Below, piece after piece: positions 1-6,998 of a DNA stretch of 42,917 bases (the stretch's first letter is position 1; each line of letters begins with the position of its first letter). A program made the position numbers and the translations under genes. Source of the stretch: Dyella kyungheensis (GTDB taxonomy: Bacteria > Pseudomonadota > Gammaproteobacteria > Xanthomonadales > Rhodanobacteraceae); the NCBI RefSeq assembly GCF_016905005.1, contig NZ_JADIKC010000015.1, positions 1 through 42,917 on the forward strand. The letters are read 5' to 3'. The notes below the pieces were generated by a model that had not been told where the DNA came from, searched no databases, and worked only from the letters and a program-made list of their open reading frames with translations.

Positions 1-203
1 GCCCTCCGGCTGACTTCTCGGGCCGGCTAATCGTTGAGTCTGTTCTTGTGGCAGATGGTGTCGAAACTTCGTACGCGTGCCGAGATGTGTGCGTCGCATC
101 GAAGACCGAGGCGGATGCCCTGGGTAGGTGGCTAGACAATCTGCCTGATCTATCAGTCTGGCCGAACGATCTAGGTGACCACCTGTACGATGGGCCCAAA
201 TAG
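1..203 (+). CDS. hypothetical protein, 3' end only
   Basis: An open frame enters from the left edge (first full codon at position 3) and ends at TAG 201-203. The visible 66 residues run PPADFSGRLIVESV to HLYDGPK and are acidic, soluble-looking and unlike any family I recognise. It is followed five bases later by the first copy of the array hairpin. It therefore looks like the last part of one more single-gene module of the array that continues upstream of this window. No start codon is visible. Confidence 0.6.
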   Translation, partial: PPADFSGRLIVESVLVADGVETSYACRDVCVASKTEADALGRWLDNLPDLSVWPNDLGDHLYDGPK

Positions 204-208
204 GTGAT

Positions 209-232
209 GTCCGCCTCCGACCCGAAGCGGAT
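209..232 (+). repeat. array hairpin repeat, copy 1
   Basis: First of the ~24-bp palindromes that punctuate the array: left arm GTCCGCCT, loop CCGACCCG, right arm AAGCGGAT. It lies five bases after the partial first gene. Both arms carry substitutions relative to the consensus GTCCGCTT / AAGCGGAC. Confidence 0.8.
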
Positions 233-267
233 GATTTGGCGGCAACCCAAAGGGGCAAGGAGGCGTC

Positions 268-534
268 ATGGCATGGGAAGAGAGGTGTGGCGGAATCTGG
301 AACCTATCCCTTGGCCAGGGCGATGCCGTGCTTTCCGAGCGCTATCTGCCGGCTCTCGATCTGGTGACAGTGGTCGTGAAGCGGGCGGACGGTCTGTTGT
401 CTGCTTTCGTTCTGAGCAAAGGACACGATCCGCAATGGCGCCTTCCTTTCTGGAGCGCTACGGAAGTGCCCGCCATTGTCGAGACGATAGCCGACGCAGA
501 CAGGTACTTTGAGGCGGCGATTTGCCGCGAGTAG
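268..534 (+). CDS. hypothetical protein, 88 aa, array gene
   Basis: The start ATG at 268 is preceded by a good Shine-Dalgarno AAGGAGG near 256-262. The protein (MAWEERCGGIWNLSLGQ...) has no signal peptide or membrane segment. Its pattern of alternating hydrophobic residues suggests a small mixed alpha/beta domain. I do not recognise the family. The stop codon is followed three bases later by a hairpin repeat, the standard module layout here (SD, one gene, hairpin). Whether it is expressed cannot be told from sequence; the SD and tight placement support a real gene. Confidence 0.6.
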   Translation: MAWEERCGGIWNLSLGQGDAVLSERYLPALDLVTVVVKRADGLLSAFVLSKGHDPQWRLPFWSATEVPAIVETIADADRYFEAAICRE

Positions 535-537
535 AAG

Positions 538-561
538 GTCCGCTTCCGACCCATAGCAGAC
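538..561 (+). repeat. array hairpin repeat, copy 2
   Basis: GTCCGCTT, loop CCGACCCA, then TAGCAGAC. The right arm has a GCAG/GCGG difference, giving a C-A mismatch in the stem. It lies three bases after the stop of the preceding gene. Confidence 0.85.
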
Positions 562-618
562 ATCGCCTTGCCGATGGACAAGTAGCGGTAAACCAACTTT
601 CATGGATGGGAAGGCTAA

Positions 619-999
619 ATGCAGGTCACCAGCGAAGTCTTTGAGAAGGGTCTATCGGAAGGCATTGCCTGGGACGAACAGGTTTTTATTTTCTGTGAAT
701 TCAGGGGCGTCCATGGCGAAGGATTGCATGTCACCTCTGCCTTCCTCGACTCTACGTTTAGGCAATGCGACATTTACTGGGCATTGTTCAATATCGCTAC
801 TTTTGTTGGGATCAAATTTCACGGTTGTAACTTTCGAGGTTGTTCGTTCTCTGGATGCCGGTTCGTCGAATGTGAGTTCGAAGACTGCCGCTTCCTGCCC
901 GACAACCTCAATGGAAGTTGCAGCTTCGATGATTCGCGGTGGTACGGCTGCACGCAGCGGCGAACTGAGGGTTTGAGCACTGAATTTGCCTCTGTTTAG
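619..999 (+). CDS. pentapeptide-repeat protein
   Basis: 126 residues. From about residue 25 to 92 there is a run of five-residue quasi-repeats with Phe/Cys at the core positions (CEFRG, STFRQ, CNFRG, CSFSG, CRFVE, CEFED, CRFLP). This is the signature of pentapeptide-repeat proteins, which form a right-handed quadrilateral beta-helix. Some family members mimic DNA and protect gyrase; most have no known role, and nothing here identifies a target. The Cys-rich CxF version is typical of small stand-alone bacterial members. There is no signal peptide. The gene sits between two hairpin repeats as a single-gene module. Confidence 0.75.
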   Translation: MQVTSEVFEKGLSEGIAWDEQVFIFCEFRGVHGEGLHVTSAFLDSTFRQCDIYWALFNIATFVGIKFHGCNFRGCSFSGCRFVECEFEDCRFLPDNLNGSCSFDDSRWYGCTQRRTEGLSTEFASV

Positions 1000-1012
1000 A
1001 TGACCACGAAGT

Positions 1013-1036
1013 ATCCGCTTCCGACCCGAAGCGGGC
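1013..1036 (+). repeat. array hairpin repeat, copy 3
   Basis: ATCCGCTT, loop CCGACCCG, then AAGCGGGC. The arms are slightly decayed at the outermost bases. It lies 13 bases after the pentapeptide-repeat gene. Confidence 0.8.
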
Positions 1037-1063
1037 AGTTCCTCAACGAAAACGAGTGACCAC

Positions 1064-1480
1064 TTGACTACCGAAACCCCCGATGCCGAAGCCGCGTACT
1101 GGTCTCCGATATGCCAACTCAGGTCAGAACTGAAATTTTGGGTTCGCATGATTTGGAGAGAGGGATCCTCGATCCAAGAGGGGCACTGGGGGATGCTTTT
1201 GACGATACCCGTGAAGGGCTACCTAGAAGGGCCTGGCGGCCCCATTCCACTCCGCCATGTGGAACGAGTTGAAGTATCCACGAACACGATCAAGGGTGGG
1301 TTGGCGGGCAGACCCCTGCAATTGATCGATGTCAAAGATGAGATCCTTCAAGGTTTAGAGGGAACGCGGGCCATCTGGACACTTCAAGACGGCACGTGGA
1401 CGATGGACAGGTTTTTCACTGACGAGCCTGTTCAACTGATTCGGATCGCCAACCCTTTTCAAGTGAAGGCGAGAGCATAG
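1064..1480 (+). CDS. hypothetical protein, 138 aa, array gene
   Basis: The open frame from a TTG at 1064 codes for a soluble protein (TETPDAEAAYWSPICQL...) with a Gly/Pro-rich middle (GYLEGPGGPIPLRHVERVEV) and a C-terminal beta-rich part ending QLIRIANPFQVKARA. No recognisable family and no signal peptide. The SD before the TTG is weak; an internal ATG at 1148 is an alternative start, so the N-terminus is uncertain. It is flanked by hairpin repeats on both sides and is the only gene in its interval. Confidence 0.5.
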   Translation: MTTETPDAEAAYWSPICQLRSELKFWVRMIWREGSSIQEGHWGMLLTIPVKGYLEGPGGPIPLRHVERVEVSTNTIKGGLAGRPLQLIDVKDEILQGLEGTRAIWTLQDGTWTMDRFFTDEPVQLIRIANPFQVKARA

Positions 1481-1526
1481 GTCGAAGCTAGGCGATCACG
1501 CCGTATGTCGGTCGGGCCGTTCTAAG

Positions 1527-1550
1527 GTCCGCTTCCGACCCGAAGCGGAC
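1527..1550 (+). repeat. array hairpin repeat, copy 4
   Basis: GTCCGCTT, loop CCGACCCG, AAGCGGAC: a perfect 8-bp stem with an 8-nt loop. Here the outer loop bases C and G can extend the stem. Confidence 0.9.
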
Positions 1551-1625
1551 TTGGACGCGCTAATTTGACCGGTATGCATTTTTAGGATTTCTACATATTC
1601 GGATGGTCTGTGGGGAGCTCAGTCA

Positions 1626-2138
1626 ATGAGGTGTCTAGCGTTTCTGTTGTTCGCGTTCACTTCCTTCGCTGCTGCGAGCAAGCCTTCCAGCTTCTTTCCG
1701 GAAGATCTCAAACCCGCTGCGCGCGAATACGCGCGTGCCGCTGGGCTTGCACCGTTAACATCGACCGCCGACTTTGAGCTCCGCGTCTGGACCCGCAACT
1801 ACATGTCCGGCGCGGTCACTGGATTTATTGTGTCTAATCGCACGCAGCGCTCATTCGAAAGCGAGTCGACCCATGATCAAGGAAGGTTGCTCGTCAAAGC
1901 GGCCAATCTAGGAGCCGAGAAGCCGGCGCTCGATCTGGTTCGACTGAAAAAGCTCATTGAGGTTTTGAAGGCTTACAACGGAAAAGCTGTATCGTGCGGT
2001 GTTATGGATGGCGAATCGGATCTGGTGGACGCGGTTGTGCAAGGCCAGGTTGTTACAGTCAAAGTCGACAACCCAAGATTTTGTTCCGACAAGGCGTCTA
2101 AGACTGTGGCACTTCTTCTCGATGCACTTCGGCACTGA
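1626..2138 (+). CDS. secreted hypothetical protein, 170 aa
   Basis: It begins with a typical Sec signal peptide: MRCLAFLLFAFTSFAAASKP, with likely cleavage after AAA or AAS around residues 16-18. The mature part is about 150 residues with two cysteines (VSCGVMDG and PRFCSDKA) that could form a disulfide in the periplasm. No family recognised. It lies alone between hairpin copies 4 and 5, with 118 bases between its stop and the next hairpin, which is longer than usual for the array. Confidence 0.6.
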   Translation: MRCLAFLLFAFTSFAAASKPSSFFPEDLKPAAREYARAAGLAPLTSTADFELRVWTRNYMSGAVTGFIVSNRTQRSFESESTHDQGRLLVKAANLGAEKPALDLVRLKKLIEVLKAYNGKAVSCGVMDGESDLVDAVVQGQVVTVKVDNPRFCSDKASKTVALLLDALRH

Positions 2139-2256
2139 AATCAGGCAAAAGGTCAGCCTGCATGTGGTAACTCATGCGGTGTCCCCAGCGCCGACTGCCT
2201 GCCGGCTATCGAGGTTTTTGGGGGTTGATGATCCAAGTTCTGAGCGAGACTGAACT

Positions 2257-2280
2257 GTCTGCTTTCGACCCCAAGCGGAC
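2257..2280 (+). repeat. array hairpin repeat, copy 5
   Basis: GTCTGCTT, loop TCGACCCC, AAGCGGAC. The T at arm position 4 faces G, so the stem is kept by a G-U wobble in RNA. Confidence 0.85.
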
Positions 2281-2376
2281 CTTTCCGTTAGGGCAGTATT
2301 TGTGAATCGGGATACAGGGGTATTCGTGTACACACTATTGCAGCAGGTTCAATCGGCACCCGAGCGAGCTGTTTCG

Positions 2377-2943
2377 ATGTCGCAATCGGGCATGCTCACG
2401 CGCATGGCCAGGCGGGTGCTGCTGGTTACGATTCTTCTATGGGGCTCTGCTGGCGTTGCATTTGCACAGGAGCGTAGCCCGCTTAACGCGCATGACTTGG
2501 CGATCCGCAAGGTCATCGTAGATATGCAGTTAGCTCCGTTCTTGAAGACCAACCTCCTTTCGGAGGTTGGTAAGGGAGTCAAATCACCTGTTGACTCCAT
2601 ATTCGCCGAGCTGAAGAGCACGCCTGATAGCGAGATCGTGGATCTCCTTGTTCCTATCTATCGCGATCAGCTGTCCGATGCAGAAGCCCAACAAGCTAGC
2701 GAGTTTCTCGAACTTCCCGTTGGTCGCTTGGCCGTCGCTAAGTTGACTGGAATGGAGGTGCCTGGGGCCCCGAGCTCGCCTAACTCTATATCCCAGGCCG
2801 ACATAGACGACGCAAAGAAGGTCAGCGATGCAGGTGCAGGATTGGCATTGAAGAAGTTAGCGACGTTCATGAATTCGCGGCAGGCCAAGCAGGAGACCAT
2901 GGGGGCGGTGATGAACTATTTGACACGTCCCAAGGGCGGATAG
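2377..2943 (+). CDS. secreted DUF2059-like protein
   Basis: A hydrophobic signal segment (RRVLLVTILLWGSAGVAFAQ) precedes a helical mature domain. The central part VDLLVPIYRDQLSDAEAQQ, then EFLELPVGRLAVAKL, resembles the DUF2059 pattern: a helix, acidic residues, then a 'Y/L..P.G..l..k' turn. DUF2059 proteins are periplasmic and of unknown function. The frame is open from a GTG at 2302 with a plausible AGGG upstream, but that start would give a 55-residue signal. ATG 2377 gives a normal one, so I chose it; 2389 and 2404 are further options. Family assignment is moderate. Confidence 0.6.
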   Translation: MSQSGMLTRMARRVLLVTILLWGSAGVAFAQERSPLNAHDLAIRKVIVDMQLAPFLKTNLLSEVGKGVKSPVDSIFAELKSTPDSEIVDLLVPIYRDQLSDAEAQQASEFLELPVGRLAVAKLTGMEVPGAPSSPNSISQADIDDAKKVSDAGAGLALKKLATFMNSRQAKQETMGAVMNYLTRPKGG

Positions 2944-2958
2944 GACGAATCGTGACGT

Positions 2959-2982
2959 GTCCGATTTCGACCCATAGCGGAC
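2959..2982 (+). repeat. array hairpin repeat, copy 6
   Basis: GTCCGATT, loop TCGACCCA, TAGCGGAC. One arm mismatch; it lies 15 bases after the DUF2059-like gene. Confidence 0.85.
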
Positions 2983-3069
2983 ATTTCAATTGTCAGGTCA
3001 AGCCTGCCTCGGGCTCGATCGATGCTAGGGCACGATGAAAGGAATGGACTGAATGAAGCATCGCGTTTT

Positions 3070-3522
3070 ATGGCTCCCTTCGCACTGACAGCGATGGCGA
3101 CAACGGCATATGGCGCCGATTCCAAGCTCAACGATTCACACGCCGTCTATCAGTCAATCAGCGTTGGCAATCATGGAGTCGGTGCAGTCCACGACGTTGT
3201 GATTGCCTACAGTGGGCGGGCTATTCCAGCAGGAACCATAGGCCGGACAATGAAGCCAGGCCCGGGCTATAAAGTTACAGAGAGCTGGGCTTTAGCTATA
3301 CCCGAGGAAGTCGAAATTATTTGGACCTCCAATGATGGGCAGCGTCACAGGGTCAGCGCTCCGCTGCGCAGTCTTGTGCCACATGAAGACAGTTTCAACG
3401 GTGCAGACTTCGTTTTCGTAGACGATCATGTCGATGTCTACGCAGAAAGTAGAAAGCCAACAGGATCCAAGTTTCTGGACGTCGAAATCACCAAGATTTA
3501 CTCGTCAAAGATTGCACGTTGA
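3070..3522 (+). CDS. secreted hypothetical protein, possible frameshift in its signal peptide
   Basis: The frame is open from ATG 3022, but only from about 3070 does it look like an export signal (MAPFALTAMATTAYGADSK). In another frame, ATG 3053 follows an AAAGGA SD and encodes a positively charged start MKHRVLWLPSH, then stops. Joining that n-region to the hydrophobic stretch by a one-base shift would give a textbook signal peptide, so a frameshift or sequencing error near 3075-3090 is likely. The mature domain is beta-rich (SISVGNHGVGAVHDVVIAYS, then ALAIPEEVEIIWTSNDG). It is reminiscent of small immunity-type or DUF3304-like proteins, but I cannot assign it. Confidence 0.5.
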   Translation: MAPFALTAMATTAYGADSKLNDSHAVYQSISVGNHGVGAVHDVVIAYSGRAIPAGTIGRTMKPGPGYKVTESWALAIPEEVEIIWTSNDGQRHRVSAPLRSLVPHEDSFNGADFVFVDDHVDVYAESRKPTGSKFLDVEITKIYSSKIAR

Positions 3523-3561
3523 GGTCTCTATGAGGCCCTGGAATAGTTGTGCTGGTGGGAA

Positions 3562-3585
3562 GTCCGCTTTCGACCCAGCGCGGAC
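3562..3585 (+). repeat. array hairpin repeat, copy 7
   Basis: GTCCGCTT, loop TCGACCCA, GCGCGGAC. The inner two bases of the right arm differ (GC instead of AA). Confidence 0.85.
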
Positions 3586-3714
3586 CTGAGAATTATTGAG
3601 ACTGGTGGCGACCTCGCGGCACGCGACAAAGGCGATGGAACATGGATCAGGCACCAGGACGGATAGTTGCTACTCGCAACCTTCTCTATTCGGTCGACCC
3701 AAAGGTGATCTTAG

Positions 3715-4161
3715 ATGCCGATTCATCCTCCTGAGTTCAATACAGCTGCTACGCAGTTGGCTCCGCATCTTGTCGACTTCCCCGGCAAGCTTATTGCGAT
3801 TTATGGGCGCTGCCTGGCGGGCAAGTCAACACTGGGCCGCTTCCTGGCTTGGTATTTCAACAGTAGCCTCATTGAGTCGGATCTTTACCTAATTGAGGGC
3901 GGTGGGCTGAGCTATCACTTGGACGAAATCGACCGAATCATCGGCCGACGCCTAGCCAAACCCCGCCCAGTATTCATTGAAGGGGTTGCGATCTTGAAGA
4001 CGCTTCAGTTGATTGGACGCAAGCCTGATTTGCTTGTTTACGTCACCAACCTGAACAATCCAGGCGGCGACTGTTTCGAAGACATCTTGCTCGAATACGA
4101 GGCGGCGTTTGCGCCTCGGTCCGCTGCCAACGTGGTGGTAGAACTCGCGCACGATGGCTAG
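3715..4161 (+). CDS. small P-loop NTPase/kinase-like protein
   Basis: 148 residues. A Walker A motif G31-R-C-L-A-G-K-S-T39 follows a beta-strand (KLIAIY), and RPVFIEGV near residue 85 fits the second strand with a Walker B-like acidic residue. The length, and the context of a Walker A followed by a target helix (TLGRFLAWYF), suggest a nucleotide-binding fold of the uridine-kinase/adenylate-kinase-like type, but truncated relative to those enzymes. Substrate unknown. An AAAGGTG sequence about 8 bases upstream of ATG 3715 serves as SD. It is the only gene between hairpin copies 7 and 8. Confidence 0.6.
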   Translation: MPIHPPEFNTAATQLAPHLVDFPGKLIAIYGRCLAGKSTLGRFLAWYFNSSLIESDLYLIEGGGLSYHLDEIDRIIGRRLAKPRPVFIEGVAILKTLQLIGRKPDLLVYVTNLNNPGGDCFEDILLEYEAAFAPRSAANVVVELAHDG

Positions 4162-4170
4162 CTTGAATCA

Positions 4171-4194
4171 GTCCGCTTCCGACTCGTAGCAGAC
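4171..4194 (+). repeat. array hairpin repeat, copy 8
   Basis: GTCCGCTT, loop CCGACTCG, TAGCAGAC. It carries the GCAG variant of the right arm and one change in the loop. It lies nine bases after the P-loop gene. Confidence 0.85.
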
Positions 4195-4225
4195 CTTTTA
4201 CCGGAGGAAGTGAGGGCTAAAGAAT

Positions 4226-4564
4226 ATGCTCGGAAGACTAGTCAGAGCAGGGCTCATCGTGATGGTGCTCATGGTTGCCGGCTTCTTGCTTGTGACTTGG
4301 CACACAAATCGCCGGTACGCTGACGCATTCGAGCGCATTGGCCTCGGGGACTCGCGCGAGCATGTGATCGCACTATTTGGCGACCCGAGCGTGACGGAAT
4401 ACCCCGGTAGACCATTTCTTCAGTATGCGTCGGGTGGCTGTTCGGGGCGGTGCACGCAGCGCTTGTGGTTCGAGAATCGGCTCCTGCCGGGTATCGAGGC
4501 GTGGTCACTAGAACTGGACGTCCATGGTCAAGTGATCGACAAGGGTTACTGGCTGTTCCCCTAG
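4226..4564 (+). CDS. membrane-anchored SmpA/BamE-like small protein
   Basis: 112 residues. Residues 7-25 form one hydrophobic membrane segment (AGLIVMVLMVAGFLLVTW) that anchors the rest outside. The following IGLGDSREHVIALFGDPSVTEYP matches the SmpA/OmlA (BamE-like) fold signature: 'i..G.s.e.V...lG.P....'. That signature is found in many small periplasmic proteins besides BamE itself. There is no lipobox Cys, so it is not BamE. Two close cysteines follow (GGCSGRC). Function unknown. Its stop is 58 bases before the next hairpin. Confidence 0.6.
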   Translation: MLGRLVRAGLIVMVLMVAGFLLVTWHTNRRYADAFERIGLGDSREHVIALFGDPSVTEYPGRPFLQYASGGCSGRCTQRLWFENRLLPGIEAWSLELDVHGQVIDKGYWLFP

Positions 4565-4622
4565 CAGACGATGCAGCGTCCGGGTATGCGCCGGTGTCTT
4601 CGCAAGTTCACTATAGCTGTAA

Positions 4623-4646
4623 GGCCGCTTCCGACCCATAGCAGAC
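4623..4646 (+). repeat. array hairpin repeat, copy 9
   Basis: GGCCGCTT, loop CCGACCCA, TAGCAGAC. Only 78 bases separate it from copy 10, and I see no complete gene between them. Confidence 0.8.
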
Positions 4647-4724
4647 ATTGTCACAGTCGGTATATTGGGCGCGGCATCCGAGTTGGCGCGGCTAAGGGGA
4701 AGACGTGGCGAGACTTTTGAGATC

Positions 4725-4748
4725 GATCGCTTCCGACCCAGAGCGGAC
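4725..4748 (+). repeat. array hairpin repeat, copy 10
   Basis: GATCGCTT, loop CCGACCCA, GAGCGGAC. The left arm is decayed. It may lie inside the 5' end of the next reading frame if that gene starts at GTG 4705. Confidence 0.75.
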
Positions 4749-4755
4749 ATGCGCA

Positions 4756-5064
4756 ATGACGAAGGGGACGCCATTGAACGTTCGACCAACGACAGCAGCC
4801 GAGCTTAGAATCACTCTAAAAGAGCTTGCCCGGTGGCCACTGACCGATGGTGGCGACTATGTGCATGTTCAACGCGCCTGCCTGCTGCTGAGCATGTACC
4901 TCAAGGACTCTGCGCCTGCATCGGTGGGGAAGCTCATGCCGGAAATAGTCTGGCATTACCTATCTGACGTCGACATTCGGCACAAAGATCCTGCCTACGC
5001 AGTTGCCCAGACAGACGCGTTGTTGTTCGCATTGGTTGCCTGGGAGGCCGAGAAGCTGGGTTGA
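4756..5064 (+). CDS. hypothetical protein, 102 aa, array gene
   Basis: Soluble helical protein (MTKGTPLNVRPTTAAELR... to ALVAWEAEKLG) with no recognised domain. Start choice is open. ATG 4756 sits right after hairpin copy 10 but lacks an SD. GTG 4705 in the same frame has AAGGGGA just upstream, and would make the hairpin part of the coding sequence (adding 17 residues). I list the ATG because every other module starts after its preceding hairpin. The gene ends seven bases before copy 11. Confidence 0.55.
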   Translation: MTKGTPLNVRPTTAAELRITLKELARWPLTDGGDYVHVQRACLLLSMYLKDSAPASVGKLMPEIVWHYLSDVDIRHKDPAYAVAQTDALLFALVAWEAEKLG

Positions 5065-5071
5065 ATCTGAT

Positions 5072-5095
5072 GTCCGCTTCCGACCCAAAGCAGAC
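5072..5095 (+). repeat. array hairpin repeat, copy 11
   Basis: GTCCGCTT, loop CCGACCCA, AAGCAGAC; it lies seven bases after the stop of the preceding gene. Confidence 0.9.
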
Positions 5096-5126
5096 CTCAG
5101 GTCGTTTCAACAGTTGAGGGATCCAC

Positions 5127-5693
5127 ATGAGTGAGCTTGCGCGAAAAATTAGCGAGAAGGTCGAGCTTGGAGCATTTGCGGAAGCGCTGCAGTTGGCCAG
5201 GGTCTCCACATCTGGACGGATGCTTGACCCCGCGGTGCGACAAGCGATGCTTGATCTAACAGCCGAACTTCGATCAATTTGCATGGGCATGGCAAGCAGG
5301 AAGAAGGATTTCGTCCCCGAATACGACGCTATTGAAAATGTCCTTCGCCAGGCAAACGAGCTGACTGGACAAGATATGTATGGTCAATACACGCGACAGG
5401 AACCGAAGTCGATGGACGAGGCTCAAAAATGGAACGCAGAGCTCGATGCCGTGCTTCGGTCCGTTGGTGTTGTGGATCGCTCGTTCTGCCTTCGGCTCCT
5501 GGACTCCTATACATATGGCACCGCGTCCTCTGTTGGTTGGGTGGAAGCCAAAATGAAGGTGCTACTGGTCCGTGTGCGGCAAGGAAAACATCTAAGCGTG
5601 TTTGACCTAAAGATAGGCAAGCCAATGCTCGCCCACAGAGAGGCAGAGCTTCGGGGCTGGATCGAGGAATATTTTCCAGGACTGAACCTGTAG
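5127..5693 (+). CDS. hypothetical protein, 188 aa, array gene
   Basis: Starts at ATG 5127 with GAGGGA as SD about seven bases upstream. The protein is soluble and mostly helical. The N-terminal third (MSELARKISEKVELGAFAEA...) looks amphipathic, and the C-terminal part contains KMKVLLVRVRQGKHLSVFDL and a final acidic-aromatic segment WIEEYFPGLNL. No signal peptide and no known family. One of the larger genes of the array, it is alone between hairpins 11 and 12 with only four bases between its stop and the hairpin. Confidence 0.6.
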   Translation: MSELARKISEKVELGAFAEALQLARVSTSGRMLDPAVRQAMLDLTAELRSICMGMASRKKDFVPEYDAIENVLRQANELTGQDMYGQYTRQEPKSMDEAQKWNAELDAVLRSVGVVDRSFCLRLLDSYTYGTASSVGWVEAKMKVLLVRVRQGKHLSVFDLKIGKPMLAHREAELRGWIEEYFPGLNL

Positions 5694-5697
5694 CGAG

Positions 5698-5721
5698 GTC
5701 CGCTTCCGACCCAAAGCGGAC
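5698..5721 (+). repeat. array hairpin repeat, copy 12
   Basis: GTCCGCTT, loop CCGACCCA, AAGCGGAC: a consensus copy with a perfect 8-bp stem, four bases after the stop codon. Confidence 0.92.
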
Positions 5722-5755
5722 CTACGCTCCGATCACGAATACTGGGATATAGGAA

Positions 5756-6265
5756 ATGAAGCGATTCCATTACGGACGATGCCTCGCTGCAGCCGCGGTT
5801 CTTTCAGCCGCTCTTCAAACTGTCTATGCGGACACGGAGAAAGGCAACCTGAGGCAGCCGCAGCGCGAGACCACGTCGCTGGAAAAATGCGGCCTCATCA
5901 TGAAGGACGACACGGGCAAGTCAACATTGCTCCCTCTACCATCACTTCATGTTGCGACTACGAGCGAGAGCACGCCGTTCACTTTGCCGAGCGACGCTCC
6001 TTCGGGAGTGACCGCAGTCGGTTGCAATCGCCAGTCGATAGTGCCGAAGATCTACGACTACCGAGTGTTAAAGGCAGGCTACCCTCTTTACATCACAGGG
6101 CCAGCCGGAAGGGCCGCGGTCGCGCTCGAAGCGCGCGAAGGGCAAGTCCAGATCAGAGTGGTCCGTGGGGACCTGAGGCCTGACGAAGCGACGCAGATTC
6201 AGGAGTCACTTGACCAGATCCAGTCTCTGTTCAATAACTCATCAATCGCGAAGCATCGCCCATAA
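5756..6265 (+). CDS. secreted hypothetical protein, 169 aa
   Basis: A Sec signal peptide is clear: charged MKRFHYGR, hydrophobic CLAAAAVLSAALQTVYA, with cleavage likely after VYA at residue 25. The mature protein has two cysteines (LEKCGLI and AVGCNRQ). It has a beta-rich middle (YDYRVLKAGYPLYITGPAGRAAV) and a helical Gln-rich C-terminus (EATQIQESLDQIQSLFNN). No family recognised. A GATATAGGAAATG context supplies a weak AGGA SD. It is single between hairpins 12 and 13. Confidence 0.6.
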   Translation: MKRFHYGRCLAAAAVLSAALQTVYADTEKGNLRQPQRETTSLEKCGLIMKDDTGKSTLLPLPSLHVATTSESTPFTLPSDAPSGVTAVGCNRQSIVPKIYDYRVLKAGYPLYITGPAGRAAVALEAREGQVQIRVVRGDLRPDEATQIQESLDQIQSLFNNSSIAKHRP

Positions 6266-6313
6266 GCATGGCCTGGCCGCTTGAAGATCGACCAATGCGA
6301 GTCTGATGCCAAG

Positions 6314-6337
6314 GTCCGCTTTCGACCCATAGCGGAC
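6314..6337 (+). repeat. array hairpin repeat, copy 13
   Basis: GTCCGCTT, loop TCGACCCA, TAGCGGAC. It lies 48 bases after the preceding gene. Confidence 0.9.
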
Positions 6338-6375
6338 GTTGAATCTCAGGGTCGAAAGGAACTAGGGCTCTGCCT

Positions 6376-6765
6376 ATGCAACGTCTTTCTGTAGTTATCG
6401 ACGACTTCGAGGCTGCCATCCGGATCTTTTCCGAGGCAGAGGGAGGTCGAAAGACACCTCCCTATAACGGTATCCGTTGGGATTTTTCATACGCATCTGA
6501 TGAAGATTCGAACCAGCTCTATATGATCTGGCCAGACTTTTTCTCGCCATCGGGCGACAGCTTGGCCAAAGATTCTCCGTTACCTATTGGAGTGGAGCTA
6601 TCGGCCAGAATGACAGTCGTTAACGATGAAATGCGCGCAGAAGTTCACCGTGCCCGCATTGTTCCCGGGCTGGAGTTCTATTGCCACGAAGGTCCCAAGC
6701 GTGTGGCTGTTGGGCGAGTCACCCGTATCACTGGGCTGCACGATGTAAGAACACGTAGAGGCTAA
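6376..6765 (+). CDS. EF-Tu domain-like small protein
   Basis: 129 residues with the layout of the C-terminal beta-barrel of elongation factor Tu as a free-standing protein. Features are an opening segment EAAIRIFSEAEGGRKTPPYN (compare EGGR.TP in EF-Tu domain III), an aromatic strand IRWDFSY, a central VELSARM strand, and a closing PGLEFYCHEG then RVAVGRVTRI, like the GxxFxxxEGxxxVGxGxV end of the barrel. Free-standing relatives occur in many bacteria with unknown role; it has no GTPase domain. It is the only gene between hairpins 13 and 14, and its stop is one base from the hairpin. Confidence 0.6.
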   Translation: MQRLSVVIDDFEAAIRIFSEAEGGRKTPPYNGIRWDFSYASDEDSNQLYMIWPDFFSPSGDSLAKDSPLPIGVELSARMTVVNDEMRAEVHRARIVPGLEFYCHEGPKRVAVGRVTRITGLHDVRTRRG

Positions 6766-6766
6766 G

Positions 6767-6789
6767 GTCCGCTTTCGACCCAGACAGAC
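6767..6789 (+). repeat. array hairpin repeat, copy 14 (one base short)
   Basis: GTCCGCTT, loop TCGACCCA, then GACAGAC: the right arm has lost about one base and two positions differ. It starts directly after the stop of the EF-Tu-like gene. Confidence 0.8.
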
Positions 6790-6928
6790 ATTGCCGTTCA
6801 GCGACTTAAGGAAAAACCGGGATCAGCGCGAACTTTTTTTCCCGCGCGCGAACAAGAGTGAAAGTCGACTCTGACCACCTGCTTTGATGGCGAAGAAGGC
6901 GAGACCTACGGGCCTGTCGCGGAAGCCG
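6790..6928. other. 139 bp without a clear gene
   Basis: No supported gene. It holds a run of T's (near 6833-6841) followed by GC-rich alternating CGCG, and short open frames in all forward frames. One of these (MAKKARPTGLSRK, from 6888) runs into the next hairpin and ends soon after. None has a convincing SD. Confidence 0.4.
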
Positions 6929-6946
6929 ATTGGTCTACGTCGCCTA

Positions 6947-6971
6947 GATCCGCTTCCGGCCCAGAGCGGTC
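6947..6971 (+). repeat. array hairpin repeat, copy 15
   Basis: GATCCGCTT, loop CCGGCCCA, GAGCGGTC. It carries the GGCCC variant of the loop and lies in the first unit of the 152-bp duplication. Confidence 0.8.
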
Positions 6972-6998
6972 ATTCTGGATGATTAGAAAAGGGGCGCG

